Below are positions 40,006 to 51,836 of a stretch of 64,000 nt of DNA, piece by piece. Within the stretch, counting starts at the first letter, position 1. Each line of letters starts with the position of its first letter. The notes below the pieces were generated by a model. It made no database searches and was not told the origin of the DNA. It saw only the letters and a program-made list of their open reading frames with translations. Origin of the DNA: Raineyella fluvialis (lineage in GTDB: Bacteria > Actinomycetota > Actinomycetes > Propionibacteriales > Propionibacteriaceae); NCBI RefSeq assembly GCF_009646095.1, contig NZ_CP045725.1, positions 2,356,001-2,420,000 of the forward strand, written 5' to 3'. Both the position numbers and the translations under genes were made by a program.

Positions 40006-40709
40006 ATGAATGAACGTCGTGCCCCCTGCTGATGACCGCCGCCTCCGGTTTCCTGGCCGCCGCTGTCGCCCTCACCCCCCTCGTGCTGCACAGCCAGAGC
40101 ACCCTCGACGCCGTGCCGGCAGCGGCCGCCACGGCCGCGACCCCCGATGCGGCCGACCTCGCGGCACGTGGGAACGAGGTCACACGTGACCGGGAACGCC
40201 CGGCGCTGAGCCAGGCCGCTGACGAGCGGGCCATGGCCCAGCAGCAGCTCGCCGACGCGGTCGCCAGCAACCGGCAGGCAATGGACGATGAGGCCGCCCG
40301 GGCAGCCGCCGACAAGGCGGCCGCGGACAAGGCGGCCGCGGACAAGGCGGCCGCGGACAAGGCGGCCGCGGACAAGGCGGCCGCGTCGGGAGCGGGCTCC
40401 TACTCGGGAGCTCCTCGTGACATCGCGCAGAAGGTGGCCCAGGCGGAGTTCGGCTGGGGCGACGCACAGTTCCAGTGCTACGACAAGATCATCATGCACG
40501 AGTCGGAGTGGAACCCGAGCGCGACCAACCCCTCCTCCGGGGCGTACGGCATCCCGCAGGCGCTCCCGGGCTCCAAGATGGCCTCGGCCGGTGCCGACTG
40601 GCGGACGAACCCCGTCACCCAGATTCGCTGGGGCCTGGGCTACGTGAAGGATCGCTACGGCTCCCCGTGCCAGGCCTGGTCCTTCAAGTCGGCACACGGC
40701 TGGTACTGA
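40006..40709 (+). CDS. Secreted transglycosylase-like protein with ADKAA repeat linker, likely frameshift at N-terminus
   Basis: The intact frame starts at ATG 40032 and lacks a basic signal N-region. Adding one C to the C5 run at 40022-40026 joins it to ATG 40006 and gives MNERRAPLLMTAASGFLAAA, a good signal peptide. The middle is an Ala-rich charged linker with five ADKAA repeats. The C-terminal domain (DKIIMHESEWNPSATNPSSGAYGIPQALPG) resembles lytic transglycosylase or Rpf-like lysozyme domains, with a likely catalytic Glu in HESEW. It ends in HGWY, as is usual for this group. It probably trims peptidoglycan. Confidence 0.82.
40311..40385 (+). repeat. Five perfect 15-bp tandem repeats in coding sequence
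   Basis: GACAAGGCGGCCGCG is repeated five times without mismatch and encodes a run of Asp-Lys-Ala-Ala-Ala/Ala units in the linker of the secreted protein. Perfect identity suggests recent or continuing slippage. Confidence 0.95.
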
Positions 40710-40724
40710 GCCGAGCCTCGCTCG

Positions 40725-41402
40725 TCAGCCGAGCGCGTTCCTCAGCATCGTCGCCGCGTCGCGGGGCCGTGAGGCCTCGGTGATGGCGCGGACGACCACG
40801 ATCCGTCCCGCGCCGGCTGCCCGCAGCTGCGGCACCTGCTCGACATTGATCCCGCCGATGGCGAACCACGGCTTGTCCCCGATCCCGGCGGCGTCGGCCA
40901 CCAGATCCAGCCCCACCGCCGTACGGCCCGGCTTGGTCGGCGTCTCCCAGACGGGACCGACGCAGAAGTAGTCCAGGGCGGAGTCCTCGGCGGCCTCCCG
41001 TGCCTGCGCCAGGCTGTGCGTGGAGCGGCCGATCATCACATCCGGCCCCACAACCCGGCGCGCCTGTGCGGTGGTGAGGTCGCCCTGTCCGACGTGCAGG
41101 ACGTCGGCACCGACCAGGAGAGCGACGTCCGCACGGTCGTTCACCGCGAACATCCGGCCGTGCTCGGCGGCGATCCGCCCCAGCACTGTGAGCGCCTCGA
41201 TCTCTGCGCGCGCCTCCAGGCGCTTGTCCCGGAGCTGGATGATGTCCACCCCGCCCTCATAGGCGGCATGGAGGAACGCCTCCAGGTCGCCCTGGTCGCT
41301 GCGAGCATCCGTGCACAGGTACAAACGGGCCGCGGCGAGGGCTGCGGCCCGGCGCGACCGGACCGAGGGGTCGGTCAACTGGGTGGGAGACGGCGTCGAC
41401 AT
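40725..41402 (-). CDS. thiE: Thiamine-phosphate synthase
   Basis: A 225-residue TIM-barrel enzyme that joins HMP-PP and the thiazole phosphate into thiamine phosphate. [40 protein letters not shown] and [19 protein letters not shown] are family signatures for pyrophosphate and metal binding. The ATG at 41402 lies nine bases after a minus-strand TACTAT, so the mRNA may be nearly leaderless and escape the riboswitch that controls the divergent thi operon. Confidence 0.95.
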   Translation of the reverse strand: MSTPSPTQLTDPSVRSRRAAALAAARLYLCTDARSDQGDLEAFLHAAYEGGVDIIQLRDKRLEARAEIEALTVLGRIAAEHGRMFAVNDRADVALLVGADVLHVGQGDLTTAQARRVVGPDVMIGRSTHSLAQAREAAEDSALDYFCVGPVWETPTKPGRTAVGLDLVADAAGIGDKPWFAIGGINVEQVPQLRAAGAGRIVVVRAITEASRPRDAATMLRNALG

Positions 41403-41410
41403 CACGGGCC

Positions 41411-41417
41411 TATAGTA
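41411..41417. promoter_or_regulatory. Overlapping divergent -10 elements for thiE and thiO
   Basis: The seven bases TATAGTA read TATAGT on the plus strand (toward the riboswitch and thiO) and TACTAT on the minus strand (toward thiE). Polymerase can bind only one of them at a time. Confidence 0.5.
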
Positions 41418-41426
41418 GGAGCGCAA

Positions 41427-41510
41427 TTCCGCGGGAGCCCCACGACGTGCGGGCTGAGAGGGCTTCGTGCCGACCGCTGAACCTGATGCGGATCATGCCG
41501 CCGTAGGAAA
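41427..41510 (+). ncRNA. TPP riboswitch (THI element)
   Basis: The conserved core is present: CTGAGAG at 41454-41460, then CTGATGCGGATCATGCC at about 41483-41499. A closing helix can form between TTCCGCGG (41427 on) and CCGTAGGAA (41501 on). The 3' strand of that helix overlaps the Shine-Dalgarno AGGAAAGG of thiO, so ligand binding should block translation. This gives thiamine pyrophosphate feedback on the thiazole-synthesis operon. Confidence 0.93.
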
Positions 41511-41520
41511 GGAAATGCTC

Positions 41521-42740
41521 ATGGTTGAGCACAGCGTCACCGTTTCCCCGCCACGCGAGGGCGGCGCGCGCTCCGTGGTCGTGGTCGGTGCCGGCGTGAT
41601 CGGTCTCGCCACCGCCTGGGAGCTCCTCGAGGCGGGCTGGGACGTCACCGTGTGCGATCCCGAACCCATGTCCGGAGCGAGCTTCGCCGCCGCGGGGATG
41701 CTGGCGCCGGTCTCTGAGGTCGTCTGGGACCAGCCGACGCTCTACGGACTGATGGTCTCCGCCGCCATGGTGTGGCCCCGGCTCGCCGGCCGGGTGGCGT
41801 CGGCCGTGGGGCGCCCCGTCGGTCATCTCACCACCGAGACACTCGTCTGTGCGTCCGATCGCGCCGATCGGCAGGCGCTGGCCGACCTCGCCGTCCTCCA
41901 GCGGCGCCTCGGCATGGACCTCGACGAGATCTCCTCCTCGACGGCTCGGGCTCTCGAGCCTGCCCTGGGACCGGGGGTGGTCGGTGCCGTCCGGATCCCT
42001 GACGACCACCAGGTCGACCCGCGGCGCCTCATGGACGCCTTGCTCGAGGTGATCGGTCGCCGCGGCACCGTCGTGACGCAGCAGGTCACCGGTGTGTGGT
42101 GGCGCGATGAGGCCGAGGGTGAGCGGCGCGTCGGGGGCGTACGTCTCGCCGACGGCGCCACCCTGGCAGCCGACGAGGTGCTCGTCGCCGCCGGTCTCGC
42201 CTCCGGAGAACTCGAGGGGCTGCCGGACGGGCTCGATCTGCCGCTGCGCCCGGTCTGGGGGGACATCCTGCGGGTCCGGGTGCCCGAGCGGCTCCGGCCG
42301 CTGCTGACCCGTACGGTCCGCGGACTGGTGCACGGCCTGCCGGTCTACCTCGTCCCCCGTGACGACGGCACCCTGGTGATCGGCGCCACCTCACGCGAGG
42401 ACGGCCTGGCGGGCCCGAGCGTCGGCGGGGTCCACCAATTGCTGCGGGACGCCCAACGACTCGTCCCCGGCGTGCTGGAGTGCGAGCTGCTCGAGGTCAC
42501 GGCCCGGGCTCGCCCCGGCACCCCGGATGATGTCCCGCTGATCGGCCGGGTCGCCCCCGGTCTGACCGTGTCCACCGGTTACTTCCGTCACGGGATCCTG
42601 CTCAGCGCCCTGGGGGCCCGGTTGGGAGCGGACCTGGTGGCCGGCAAGGACATCGAACCCGAGACGGCGGCGGCCGTCGACCCGTATCGCTTCGCCCCGG
42701 CATCCGCCGCCCCGACGCGCTCCACCGAGGAGGCAGCCCG

Positions 42741-42744
<4 letters not shown>
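41521..42744 (+). CDS. thiO: Glycine oxidase ThiO
   Basis: A 407-residue FAD amine oxidase that oxidises glycine to the dehydroglycine used for thiazole formation. VVVVGAGVIGLATAWELLEAG is the FAD Rossmann motif, and MSGASFAAAGMLAPVSE and GYFRHGILLSALGARLGADL are ThiO signatures. ATG 41521 is eight bases after the riboswitch-controlled AGGAAAGG; ATG 41515 is too close. Use of ThiO implies aerobic thiazole synthesis rather than radical-SAM ThiH. The stop overlaps thiS (ATGA). Confidence 0.93.
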
Positions 42745-44956
<2,212 letters not shown>

Positions 44957-45026
44957 CCTGCGTGGTGCCTAGCGGCGGTAGCACGGCGTTGTCCTGGTCT
45001 TGGGTCGATCTGTGATGATGGTCCGC

Positions 45027-45623
45027 ATGTCCGATCACACCGCCAGCCCGCAGGCCCGTACGCGGAGGGTCAAGAAGCCCACGACGATCCGCGACATGTT
45101 CCTGTCGCTGGCCGTGGTCCTCGTGCCGCTGCTGCTGCTCACGTGGCTCTACACCAACAACCTGCCCGACTACCCGGTGCAGGCGGTCGACCCCGCGCCT
45201 GCCGTCGCCCGGGCACGAGCGGAGGCTCCGTACCCGATCCTTGTCCCCACGGGACTGCCGACCGGGGAGGGCGGCTGGGTGGTGACGCAGGCGTCCTGGG
45301 TACCGAAGGGCGGCCGGACCCGGGCGGGCGACGCGGCTTCGTTCACGAACGAGTGGCTGTGGGGTGCCCTCGACCTGTCGAAGACGTACTACGCGGTCAA
45401 CGAGTCGGACGACGAGCCTCGCCGGGTGATCCAGCGCCAGAGCCGGGAAGGGGATCCCGACGGGGCCTCGACGGTCAACGGACGCCAGTGGGAGCGGTGG
45501 CGTTCACCCGACGGTCGCACCCGCGTGCTGGTGCTCCGGGAGAACGGCTACACCGTGACCGTCACAGCGGATGCCTCGTACGAGGGCCTCGAGGCGTTGG
45601 CCTCGACCCTCAGCGACCACTGA
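45027..45623 (+). CDS. DUF4245 domain-containing protein
   Basis: A 198-residue protein. A cytoplasmic basic N-terminus is followed by one membrane helix (about 27-42, LSLAVVLVPLLLLTWLY) and an extracytoplasmic domain with PYPILVPTGLPTGEGGWVVTQASW and the C-terminal YTVTVTADASYEGLEALASTL, typical of DUF4245. It is an actinobacterial membrane protein of unknown function. ATG 45027 is preferred over 45000. The 3' end overlaps xseB by 14 bases, convergently. Confidence 0.8.
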   Translation: MSDHTASPQARTRRVKKPTTIRDMFLSLAVVLVPLLLLTWLYTNNLPDYPVQAVDPAPAVARARAEAPYPILVPTGLPTGEGGWVVTQASWVPKGGRTRAGDAASFTNEWLWGALDLSKTYYAVNESDDEPRRVIQRQSREGDPDGASTVNGRQWERWRSPDGRTRVLVLRENGYTVTVTADASYEGLEALASTLSDH

Positions 45624-45867
45624 CGGGGCGCTGCTCCTCGCCCGGCGTCCGCCGGTCGCGGGCCGCCTCGATCCGGGACCGCGCCCCGTCCAGCCAGGCC
45701 TGGCAGATGTCGGCGAGTTGCTCTCCGCGTTCCCACAGGGCGAGAGACTCGGACAGGCCCGCGCCGCCGGACTCCAGCGTCTGCACGATCTCGACCAACT
45801 GGTCGCGGGCCTGCTCGTAACTCAGCTGGTCCCCAGGCCGCTGGCCACCCGTCCGGTCCTCACCCAT
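45610..45867 (-). CDS. xseB: Exodeoxyribonuclease VII small subunit
   Basis: An 85-residue helical subunit. LSYEQARDQLVEIVQTLESGGAGLSESLALWERGEQLADIC is the family core. It binds several copies to XseA and is needed for the single-strand-specific nuclease. It overlaps xseA by eight bases. Confidence 0.93.
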   Translation of the reverse strand: MGEDRTGGQRPGDQLSYEQARDQLVEIVQTLESGGAGLSESLALWERGEQLADICQAWLDGARSRIEAARDRRTPGEEQRPVSGR

Positions 45868-47134
45868 CGAAACGTCCCTCCTCGAAATCCTCGTCGAAAT
45901 CCTGGTCCTGGCGGCCCTCGACCTCGACGACCTGGACCACCATCGTGCCGTCGGCCAGCCGCGCGATCAGGCCATCGCCCTCGTCCACCTCGGCCGTCGA
46001 GGTGATCGGCCGATTGTCGGCGTCGAGCAGGATGGCATAGCCGCGCTCCAACGTGGATGTCGGCGACAGTGCCCGGCCGCGTTGGCGGGCGTGCTGCAGC
46101 GCGACCTCCTCGGAGCGTAGGCGCCCCTCGACCGCGCGCAGCGCGCGGTCGCGCAGGCTGGTCAGTCGTTCGCTGTGCAGGTCGAGAGTGCCGGTGGGGA
46201 CCCGGAGCACCGGGCGGGACCGCAGGGCGGCCAGCTCGTCGGCACGGATCGTGACAGTACGTGCCATGGCCCGGTCGAGGCGTCCGCGGATCGTGGCGAC
46301 GTGGCCGAGTTCGGCGTTCGCGTCCGGCACGACCCGCTTCGCCGCGTCGGTGGGGGTGGAGGCGCGCAGGTCGGCGACCAGGTCGAGGATCGGCTGGTCC
46401 GGCTCGTGGCCGATCGCGCTGACGACCGGCGTGTGGGCCCGGGCGACTGCCCGGACGAGTCCCTCGTCACTGAACGGGAGCAGGTCCTCCAGCGAACCCC
46501 CGCCGCGCGCGATGATGATCACCTCGACCGCTGGATCGGCGTCGAGCTCCGCCAGGGCGGCCATCACCCCCGCCGCGGCCTGCGGGCCCTGGACCAGCGA
46601 GTGGCGGACGGCGACGTCGACCGCCGGCCAGCGCCGTCGCAGGTTCTCCAGCACGTCCCGCTCAGCCGCGGAGTCGGAGCCGGTGATGACCCCGACACGG
46701 CGGGGCAGGAACGGCAGTCGCTTCTTGTGGATCGGGTCGAAGAGTCCCTCGGCCTGCAGCATCCGCTTCAGCTGCTCGAGGTGGGCCAGCAACCGGCCCT
46801 CACCGGACGGGCGGATCTCCAGCAGTTCGTAGCTGAGCTTGCCGGTCTTGTACCAGTAGCGTGGGCGGACCCGGGTCACCACGGTGGTGTCGACGCTGAG
46901 CGGGCCGGCCACGTCAAGGACGGCGATCGGGCAGGAGGCCTGCACCGACACCTCCTCGGTCAGGTCGCGCAGGGTGAGGAAGGCGTAGCCGCCGCGGTGC
47001 CGGTTGAGCTCGATCACCTGGGCCTCGACCCACACCTCGCCCAACCGCTCGACCCACGTACGTACGGCCTGGGCGATGGTCCGCAGGGGCTGCGGGTGCT
47101 CCGGGGTGGAGGTGATCTTCCGGTCGGCACTCAC
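45860..47134 (-). CDS. xseA: Exodeoxyribonuclease VII large subunit
   Basis: A 424-residue nuclease subunit. An N-terminal OB-fold ([23 protein letters not shown]) is followed by the catalytic domain with [36 protein letters not shown] and [28 protein letters not shown], then a coiled coil and a C-terminal beta segment ([16 protein letters not shown]). I choose GTG 47134 because a minus-strand TAGGGT lies seven bases before it, the leaderless pattern; GTG 47143 would fall inside that hexamer. Confidence 0.92.
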   Translation of the reverse strand: MSADRKITSTPEHPQPLRTIAQAVRTWVERLGEVWVEAQVIELNRHRGGYAFLTLRDLTEEVSVQASCPIAVLDVAGPLSVDTTVVTRVRPRYWYKTGKLSYELLEIRPSGEGRLLAHLEQLKRMLQAEGLFDPIHKKRLPFLPRRVGVITGSDSAAERDVLENLRRRWPAVDVAVRHSLVQGPQAAAGVMAALAELDADPAVEVIIIARGGGSLEDLLPFSDEGLVRAVARAHTPVVSAIGHEPDQPILDLVADLRASTPTDAAKRVVPDANAELGHVATIRGRLDRAMARTVTIRADELAALRSRPVLRVPTGTLDLHSERLTSLRDRALRAVEGRLRSEEVALQHARQRGRALSPTSTLERGYAILLDADNRPITSTAEVDEGDGLIARLADGTMVVQVVEVEGRQDQDFDEDFEEGRFDG

Positions 47135-47141
47135 GAGGATC

Positions 47142-47147
47142 ACCCTA
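47142..47147 (-). promoter_or_regulatory. -10 element of leaderless xseA
   Basis: TAGGGT on the minus strand ends seven bases before GTG 47134. It lies within the 38-base gap to ispH. Confidence 0.5.
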
Positions 47148-47159
47148 CGACGGCCCGCC

Positions 47160-47165
47160 TACACT
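47160..47165 (+). promoter_or_regulatory. -10 element of leaderless ispH
   Basis: TACACT ends seven bases before ATG 47173. It faces away from the xseA promoter 12 bases distant. Confidence 0.5.
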
Positions 47166-47172
47166 GGCTGCC

Positions 47173-48180
47173 ATGACGACTCCCCAGACGCCCGACCGGA
47201 CCCTCGCCGAGGCGCGGCCCACCGACACCGCCAAGCGGGTCGTGGTCGCCGCACCGCGTGGCTACTGTGCCGGCGTCGACCGCGCGGTGCAGACGGTCGA
47301 GAAGGCGCTGGACACCTACGGTGCCCCGATCTACGTCCGCAAGCAGATCGTCCACAACCGGCACGTGGTGGAGACCCTGTCGGAGCGGGGTGCGATCTTC
47401 GTCGACGAACTGGACGAGGTGCCGAACGACTCGCTGGTGATCTTCTCCGCCCACGGTGTCTCGCCGGCGGTGAAGGCGGAGGCCGAGGCCCGGGGTCTGC
47501 GGACGATCGACGCGACCTGCCCGCTGGTGACCAAGGTGCACCACGAGGCGAAGCGCTTCGCCAACCAGGGCGTCCAGATCCTGCTGATCGGTCATGGCGG
47601 CCACGAGGAGGTGGAGGGCACCTCGGGCGAGGCGCCGGACCACATCACCCTCGTCGAGCATCCGGCCGATGTCGACCAGTTGGAGGTGGCCGATCCGGAG
47701 AGGGTCGCCTGGCTGTCGCAGACGACCCTGAGCGTCGACGAGACGATGGAGACGGTCGATCGGCTGCGGGAGAAGTTCCCCCATCTGATCGACCCGCCGA
47801 GCGACGACATCTGCTACGCGACCCAGAACCGGCAGTCCGCGGTGAAGCAGATCGCTGCCCACTCCGACCTCGTCATCGTCGTGGGCTCCGCGAACTCCTC
47901 CAACTCCGTCCGACTGGTCGAGGTCGCGCTCGAGGCCGGCGCCCGCGCCGCGCACCGGATCGACAACGCCGACGAGATCGACCCGACCTGGCTGACCGGG
48001 GTGTCGTCGGTCGGCGTGACCTCCGGTGCCTCGGTGCCGGAGAGCCTGGTCCAAGGGGTGCTGTCCTACCTGGAGCAGCAGGGCTTCCCGCCGGCCGAGC
48101 AGGAGCGTCTCGTCGAGGAGAACCTGACCTTCGCCCTGCCGCACGAGCTGCGGACCTCGCGCCGCGGGACGCGCGCCTGA
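47173..48180 (+). CDS. ispH: 4-hydroxy-3-methylbut-2-enyl diphosphate reductase
   Basis: A 335-residue iron-sulfur enzyme, the last step of the MEP isoprenoid pathway, giving IPP and DMAPP. The cluster cysteines are visible in [13 protein letters not shown] (C32), [12 protein letters not shown] and [47 protein letters not shown] and [13 protein letters not shown] are active-site motifs. The N-terminal 20 residues are a variable extension. The order with xseAB and ychF resembles mycobacteria. Confidence 0.96.
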   Translation: MTTPQTPDRTLAEARPTDTAKRVVVAAPRGYCAGVDRAVQTVEKALDTYGAPIYVRKQIVHNRHVVETLSERGAIFVDELDEVPNDSLVIFSAHGVSPAVKAEAEARGLRTIDATCPLVTKVHHEAKRFANQGVQILLIGHGGHEEVEGTSGEAPDHITLVEHPADVDQLEVADPERVAWLSQTTLSVDETMETVDRLREKFPHLIDPPSDDICYATQNRQSAVKQIAAHSDLVIVVGSANSSNSVRLVEVALEAGARAAHRIDNADEIDPTWLTGVSSVGVTSGASVPESLVQGVLSYLEQQGFPPAEQERLVEENLTFALPHELRTSRRGTRA

Positions 48181-48262
48181 GCAGGCTCCACGGCGCTCTC
48201 CGTCCCGGTAGGGTCGGAGCAGCATCGGAGCACCGTCGGAGCGCACAGCAAGGGGAATGGCC

Positions 48263-49216
48263 ATGGCAGGGGAGCCCGCACCGGTCCAGATCGTCCACCC
48301 TCGTGACGTGGTCCTGGCGCCGGGTGGGGGGATCAGCGTCCGGCGCACCCTGCCGGATCGTCATCGGTCGCTGATCGGTGCCTGGTGCTTCCTCGACCAC
48401 TTCGGCCCCGAGGAACCGTCGGTCCACGGCGGTATGCGGGTCGCCCCGCACCCCCACACCTCCCTGCAGACGGTCACCTGGCTCTTCTCCGGCAAGGTGG
48501 AGCACCGGGACTCGCTGGGGACACGAATGGTCGTACGCCCCGGACAGCTCAACCTGATGACGGCCGGGCGCGGGATCAACCACTCCGAGTACTCGACCCA
48601 CGACAGCGAAACCCTGCACGGGGTCCAGCTGTGGACGGCGCTGCCCGCGGCCCATCGCCTGACGGATCCTCGCTTCGACCACTACGAACCGCAGCCGGTC
48701 ACCATCGGCGAACACCGGGTCAGTGTCTTCCTCGGACGACTGGCCGGCGCGACGTCCCCCGTGGGCACGTTCAGCCCGCTGGTGGGAGCCGAGATCGTGC
48801 TCGGAGCCGGTGAGCTGGCCCTGGACGTCGACCCCGGCTGGGAGTACGGCCTGCTCGTCGACAGCGGCGCGATCAGCGTCGACGGCGAAGCGCTTGCCGA
48901 CGCCGAGCTCGGCTACCTGGCGCCGGGGCGCACTCGGCTGGTCATCCGCCAGGAGGCTGACGGCCCCCGACCCACCCGCGTTGTCCTGATCGGCGGGGCG
49001 CCCTTCGGCGAGCAGATCATCATGTGGTGGAACTTCGTCGGCCGTACGCACGCCGAGGTCGTCAACTACCAGGCGAACTGGCAGGCGGCGATCGGGCAGA
49101 GCAACGGCGAGGGGACCAACCCCCGGCAGTTCGGCCCGATCACCGCCCTCACCGATCGCGAACCGCCGATCCCCGCGCCGCCGCTGCCGCCGGTGCACCT
49201 GCGGCCCCGCGGCTGA
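48263..49216 (+). CDS. Pirin family protein
   Basis: A 317-residue bicupin. The metal-binding cupin signature appears as HPHTSLQTVTWLFSGKVEHRD, with PGQLNLMTAGRGINHSEYS, as in quercetinase-type pirins. IGGAPFGEQIIMWWNFVGRTHAEVV is the conserved C-terminal cupin segment. The role is unknown; some pirins have quercetin dioxygenase activity. ATG 48263 is preferred because AAGGGG at 48250-48255 is spaced for it. Confidence 0.88.
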   Translation: MAGEPAPVQIVHPRDVVLAPGGGISVRRTLPDRHRSLIGAWCFLDHFGPEEPSVHGGMRVAPHPHTSLQTVTWLFSGKVEHRDSLGTRMVVRPGQLNLMTAGRGINHSEYSTHDSETLHGVQLWTALPAAHRLTDPRFDHYEPQPVTIGEHRVSVFLGRLAGATSPVGTFSPLVGAEIVLGAGELALDVDPGWEYGLLVDSGAISVDGEALADAELGYLAPGRTRLVIRQEADGPRPTRVVLIGGAPFGEQIIMWWNFVGRTHAEVVNYQANWQAAIGQSNGEGTNPRQFGPITALTDREPPIPAPPLPPVHLRPRG

Positions 49217-49264
49217 CGGGCTGTCCCGTCTCCTCAGCCCGTCAGCTGTCAGCCCTAGCGGCTG

Positions 49265-50549
49265 TCAGCCCCCGCCCACCAGGAAGCGGTAGGCCGGGCT
49301 GTTCGCGGTCAGGCGCTCGCACTCGACCGGTGAGGCGTCCATCCGGGCCAGTAGCGCCGCCAGGTCCGTGGGCTCGCTGAGCTCGATGCCGACCAGGGCC
49401 GGTCCCAGCTCACGATCGTTGCGCTTGACGTACTCGAACAGGACGATGTCGTCGTTCGGCCCCAGCACCTCGTCGAGGAACGCCCGCAGGGCGCCCGGCT
49501 CCTGGGAGAAGTTGACCAGGAAGTAGTGCTTGCGGCCCTCCCAGACCCGGGAGCGTTCGATGACCTCGGCGTAGCGGGAGACGTCATTGTTACCGCCGGA
49601 GACGATGGCGACCACCGTCTGGTCCTGGCCGACCATCACGCTCGTGCGCAGGGCGGCCGTCGCCAGGGCCCCGGCCGGCTCGGCGATGATGCCGTCCACC
49701 TGGTACATCTCCAGCATTTCGGAGCAGACCGCCCCCTCCGGCACGTTCACCGTCAGGGGTCGCTGGAGGGCGGCCACGGCGTACGGGCAGTCTCCGACGC
49801 GGCGGACGGCCGTGCCGTCGACGAACGTGTCGAGGTGCTCGAGGTTCACCGGCCCGCCCGCCGCGAGGGCGGCCGCCAGGCTTGCCGCACCGGTCGGCTC
49901 GACGGCGATCACCCTGGTGTGGGGAGCCCGCTCCCGCATCCAGCTGAGGATGCCGGCAAGCAGTCCGCCACCCCCGACCGGGACGAGCAGGATGTCGGGC
50001 GCCGTGCCCAACTGCTCCACGATCTCCTGGGCGACGGTGCCCTGGCCGATCACCGTGCGGGGGTCGTCGAAGGCGGGCACGATCGTCGCGCCGGTGCGCT
50101 CCGCTTCCGCGGCCGCGAAGGCGGCGGCTTCGTCGTAGGTGCGCCCGACCAGCACCACGTCGATCATGTCCCCGCCGATCTCGGCCATCCGATCACGCTT
50201 CTGGCGGGGCGTGCCGGTCGGGCAGACGATGCGGCCCTTGATGCCCAAGGCACGGCAGGCGAAGGCGACTCCCTGGCCATGGTTGCCCGCGCTCGCGCAG
50301 ATCACCCCGGCCGCACGGTCGGCTTCACTCAGGCCGCTGATCAGGTAGTAGGCCCGCGCAGCTTGTAGGAGCGGACCGGCTGCAGATCCTCGCGCTTGAC
50401 CCAGACAGCCGCGCCCGTGCGCATACTCAGCCGCTCGTTGCGCTGGAGCGGGGTGCGGTGCACCACGCCGCTGATCCGCTTGGTCGCCTCCTCCACCGCG
50501 TCGGCGGCGATGCGGACGCCGCCCCACTCGAAGCTCGGGGTATCTCCAT
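49265..50549 (-). pseudogene. ilvA: Threonine ammonia-lyase with ACT-like domain, two one-base frameshifts
   Basis: PLP enzyme converting threonine to 2-oxobutanoate, first step to isoleucine. The body is ICASAGNHGQGVAFACR (substrate loop), VPVGGGGLLAGI (phosphate loop) and SGGNNDVSRY, with a C-terminal regulatory segment (LVNFSQEPGALRAFLDEVLGP) of the ACT-like type. The PLP lysine lies in VRSYKLRGAYYLISG, which is split: CCC 50353-50355 is one base short. A second missing base at GGGG 50537-50540 separates the start MEIPPSFEWGGVRIAADAV. Both breaks fit the homopolymer-error pattern. Confidence 0.88.
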
Positions 50550-50570
50550 GGTCACCGGGCCATTCTGCTC

Positions 50571-51776
50571 TCAGCTCGCCTCGTCGCTCAGCAGATCGGC
50601 CCCATGCTGCTCCGCATCCTGGACGAGTTCGGGCGCGCTGGCCGTGCGCAGCGGCTCGTCGACAGGGGCGGGGGAGGCCAGGGCGTCCCGCGACACCTGC
50701 AGGTCACGCATCTTCCGCGCGGTGACCAGGACCCGGCTCTCCAGCGAGCCGACGGCGGCGTTGTACGACCGGACAGCGTTGCCGAGGCTGCGGCCCACCC
50801 GGTCGACGTGGTCGCCGAAGGTCGCGAGACGTTCGTACAGTTCGCGGCCGATCGCGTAGACCTCGGCGGTGGACTCGGCCAGCGCCACCTGGCGCCAACT
50901 GTGCGCGATCGTCTTCAACATGGCGATCAGGGTCGCCGGGGTCGCCAGCACCACGTCGCGTGCGGCGGCGTACTCGTGCAGGTCCGGGGCCTGTTGGAGG
51001 GCGGCGGCGAGGAACGCGTCGGAGGGCAGGAAGAGCACCACGAACTCCGGGCTCAGTCCTGCGAGTCGCCAGTAGCGTTTGGCGCCCAGTTGGTCGATGT
51101 GCGTGCGGACGTGGCGGGCGTAGGTGACCAGCAGTTCGTCGCGCACGCCGTCGTCCTCGCTCTCCATGGCGTCGAGGAAGGCGGCCAGCGGCACCTTCGA
51201 GTCGACGAAGACGCTGCGCCCGCCGGCCAGGTTGACCCGCATGTCGGGCCGCAGGGTGGCGTCCTTCGTGCTGATCGAGATCTGCAGGTCGACGTCGCAG
51301 TGCTCGACCATGCCGCTGATCTCCACGATCCGCTGCAGCTGTGTCTCGCCCCAGGCGCCACGGACCTGGGGCTTGCGCAGGGCCGTGGCCAGGGCTGCGG
51401 TCTCCCGGCGCAGGTGCTCCCCGGTGGCGCGGACCTCGAGCACCTGGTGGCGGAGGTCGGTGGTCATCGCCACGCGTTCCTTCTCCACGTCCGTGAGGCG
51501 ACGCTCCAGGCGGTGCAGCGACTCCTGGAGTGGTTGGAGGACGTCGACGGTCGCCGTCATGCGTTGGTCGGCCGCGCGGTCAGCGCTCAGGGCCTGGCGC
51601 TCCAGGGCATCTGCCGACAGGGCGCGGAAGCGTTGGGACAGGACGTCGTCGTAGCCCGGTCGGGGACGTCGCAGCAGGAGCAGCCAGATGGCCACCGCGG
51701 CGATGATGAGCCCGGCCAGCAGGCCGATGACGATGCCGAGGACGAGGGAAGTGGGGTCGTGACCCGTCGCGATCAT
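50571..51776 (-). CDS. rmuC: DNA recombination protein RmuC
   Basis: A 401-residue protein with an N-terminal membrane helix (about 10-33), a long coiled coil (about 45-125) and a nuclease-like core. VRGAWGETQLQRIVEISGM, SVFVDSKVPLAAFLDAME and VVLFLPSDAFLAAALQ are RmuC signatures. It limits recombination at inverted repeats and probably acts on abnormal DNA. It starts at ATG 51776; the longer upstream frame is only antisense to the peptidase gene. It is co-directional with ilvA, about 20 bases apart. Confidence 0.9.
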   Translation of the reverse strand: MIATGHDPTSLVLGIVIGLLAGLIIAAVAIWLLLLRRPRPGYDDVLSQRFRALSADALERQALSADRAADQRMTATVDVLQPLQESLHRLERRLTDVEKERVAMTTDLRHQVLEVRATGEHLRRETAALATALRKPQVRGAWGETQLQRIVEISGMVEHCDVDLQISISTKDATLRPDMRVNLAGGRSVFVDSKVPLAAFLDAMESEDDGVRDELLVTYARHVRTHIDQLGAKRYWRLAGLSPEFVVLFLPSDAFLAAALQQAPDLHEYAAARDVVLATPATLIAMLKTIAHSWRQVALAESTAEVYAIGRELYERLATFGDHVDRVGRSLGNAVRSYNAAVGSLESRVLVTARKMRDLQVSRDALASPAPVDEPLRTASAPELVQDAEQHGADLLSDEAS

Positions 51777-51836
51777 GCTGCCAGTCTGGTGGGTGCCACT
51801 GACATCGACGCAGAGGATGAGGAGTTGAATGGGCCC

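Noticed and set aside
40311-40385. CRISPR-like repeats
   Set aside because: Units are contiguous without spacers and lie in a coding frame.
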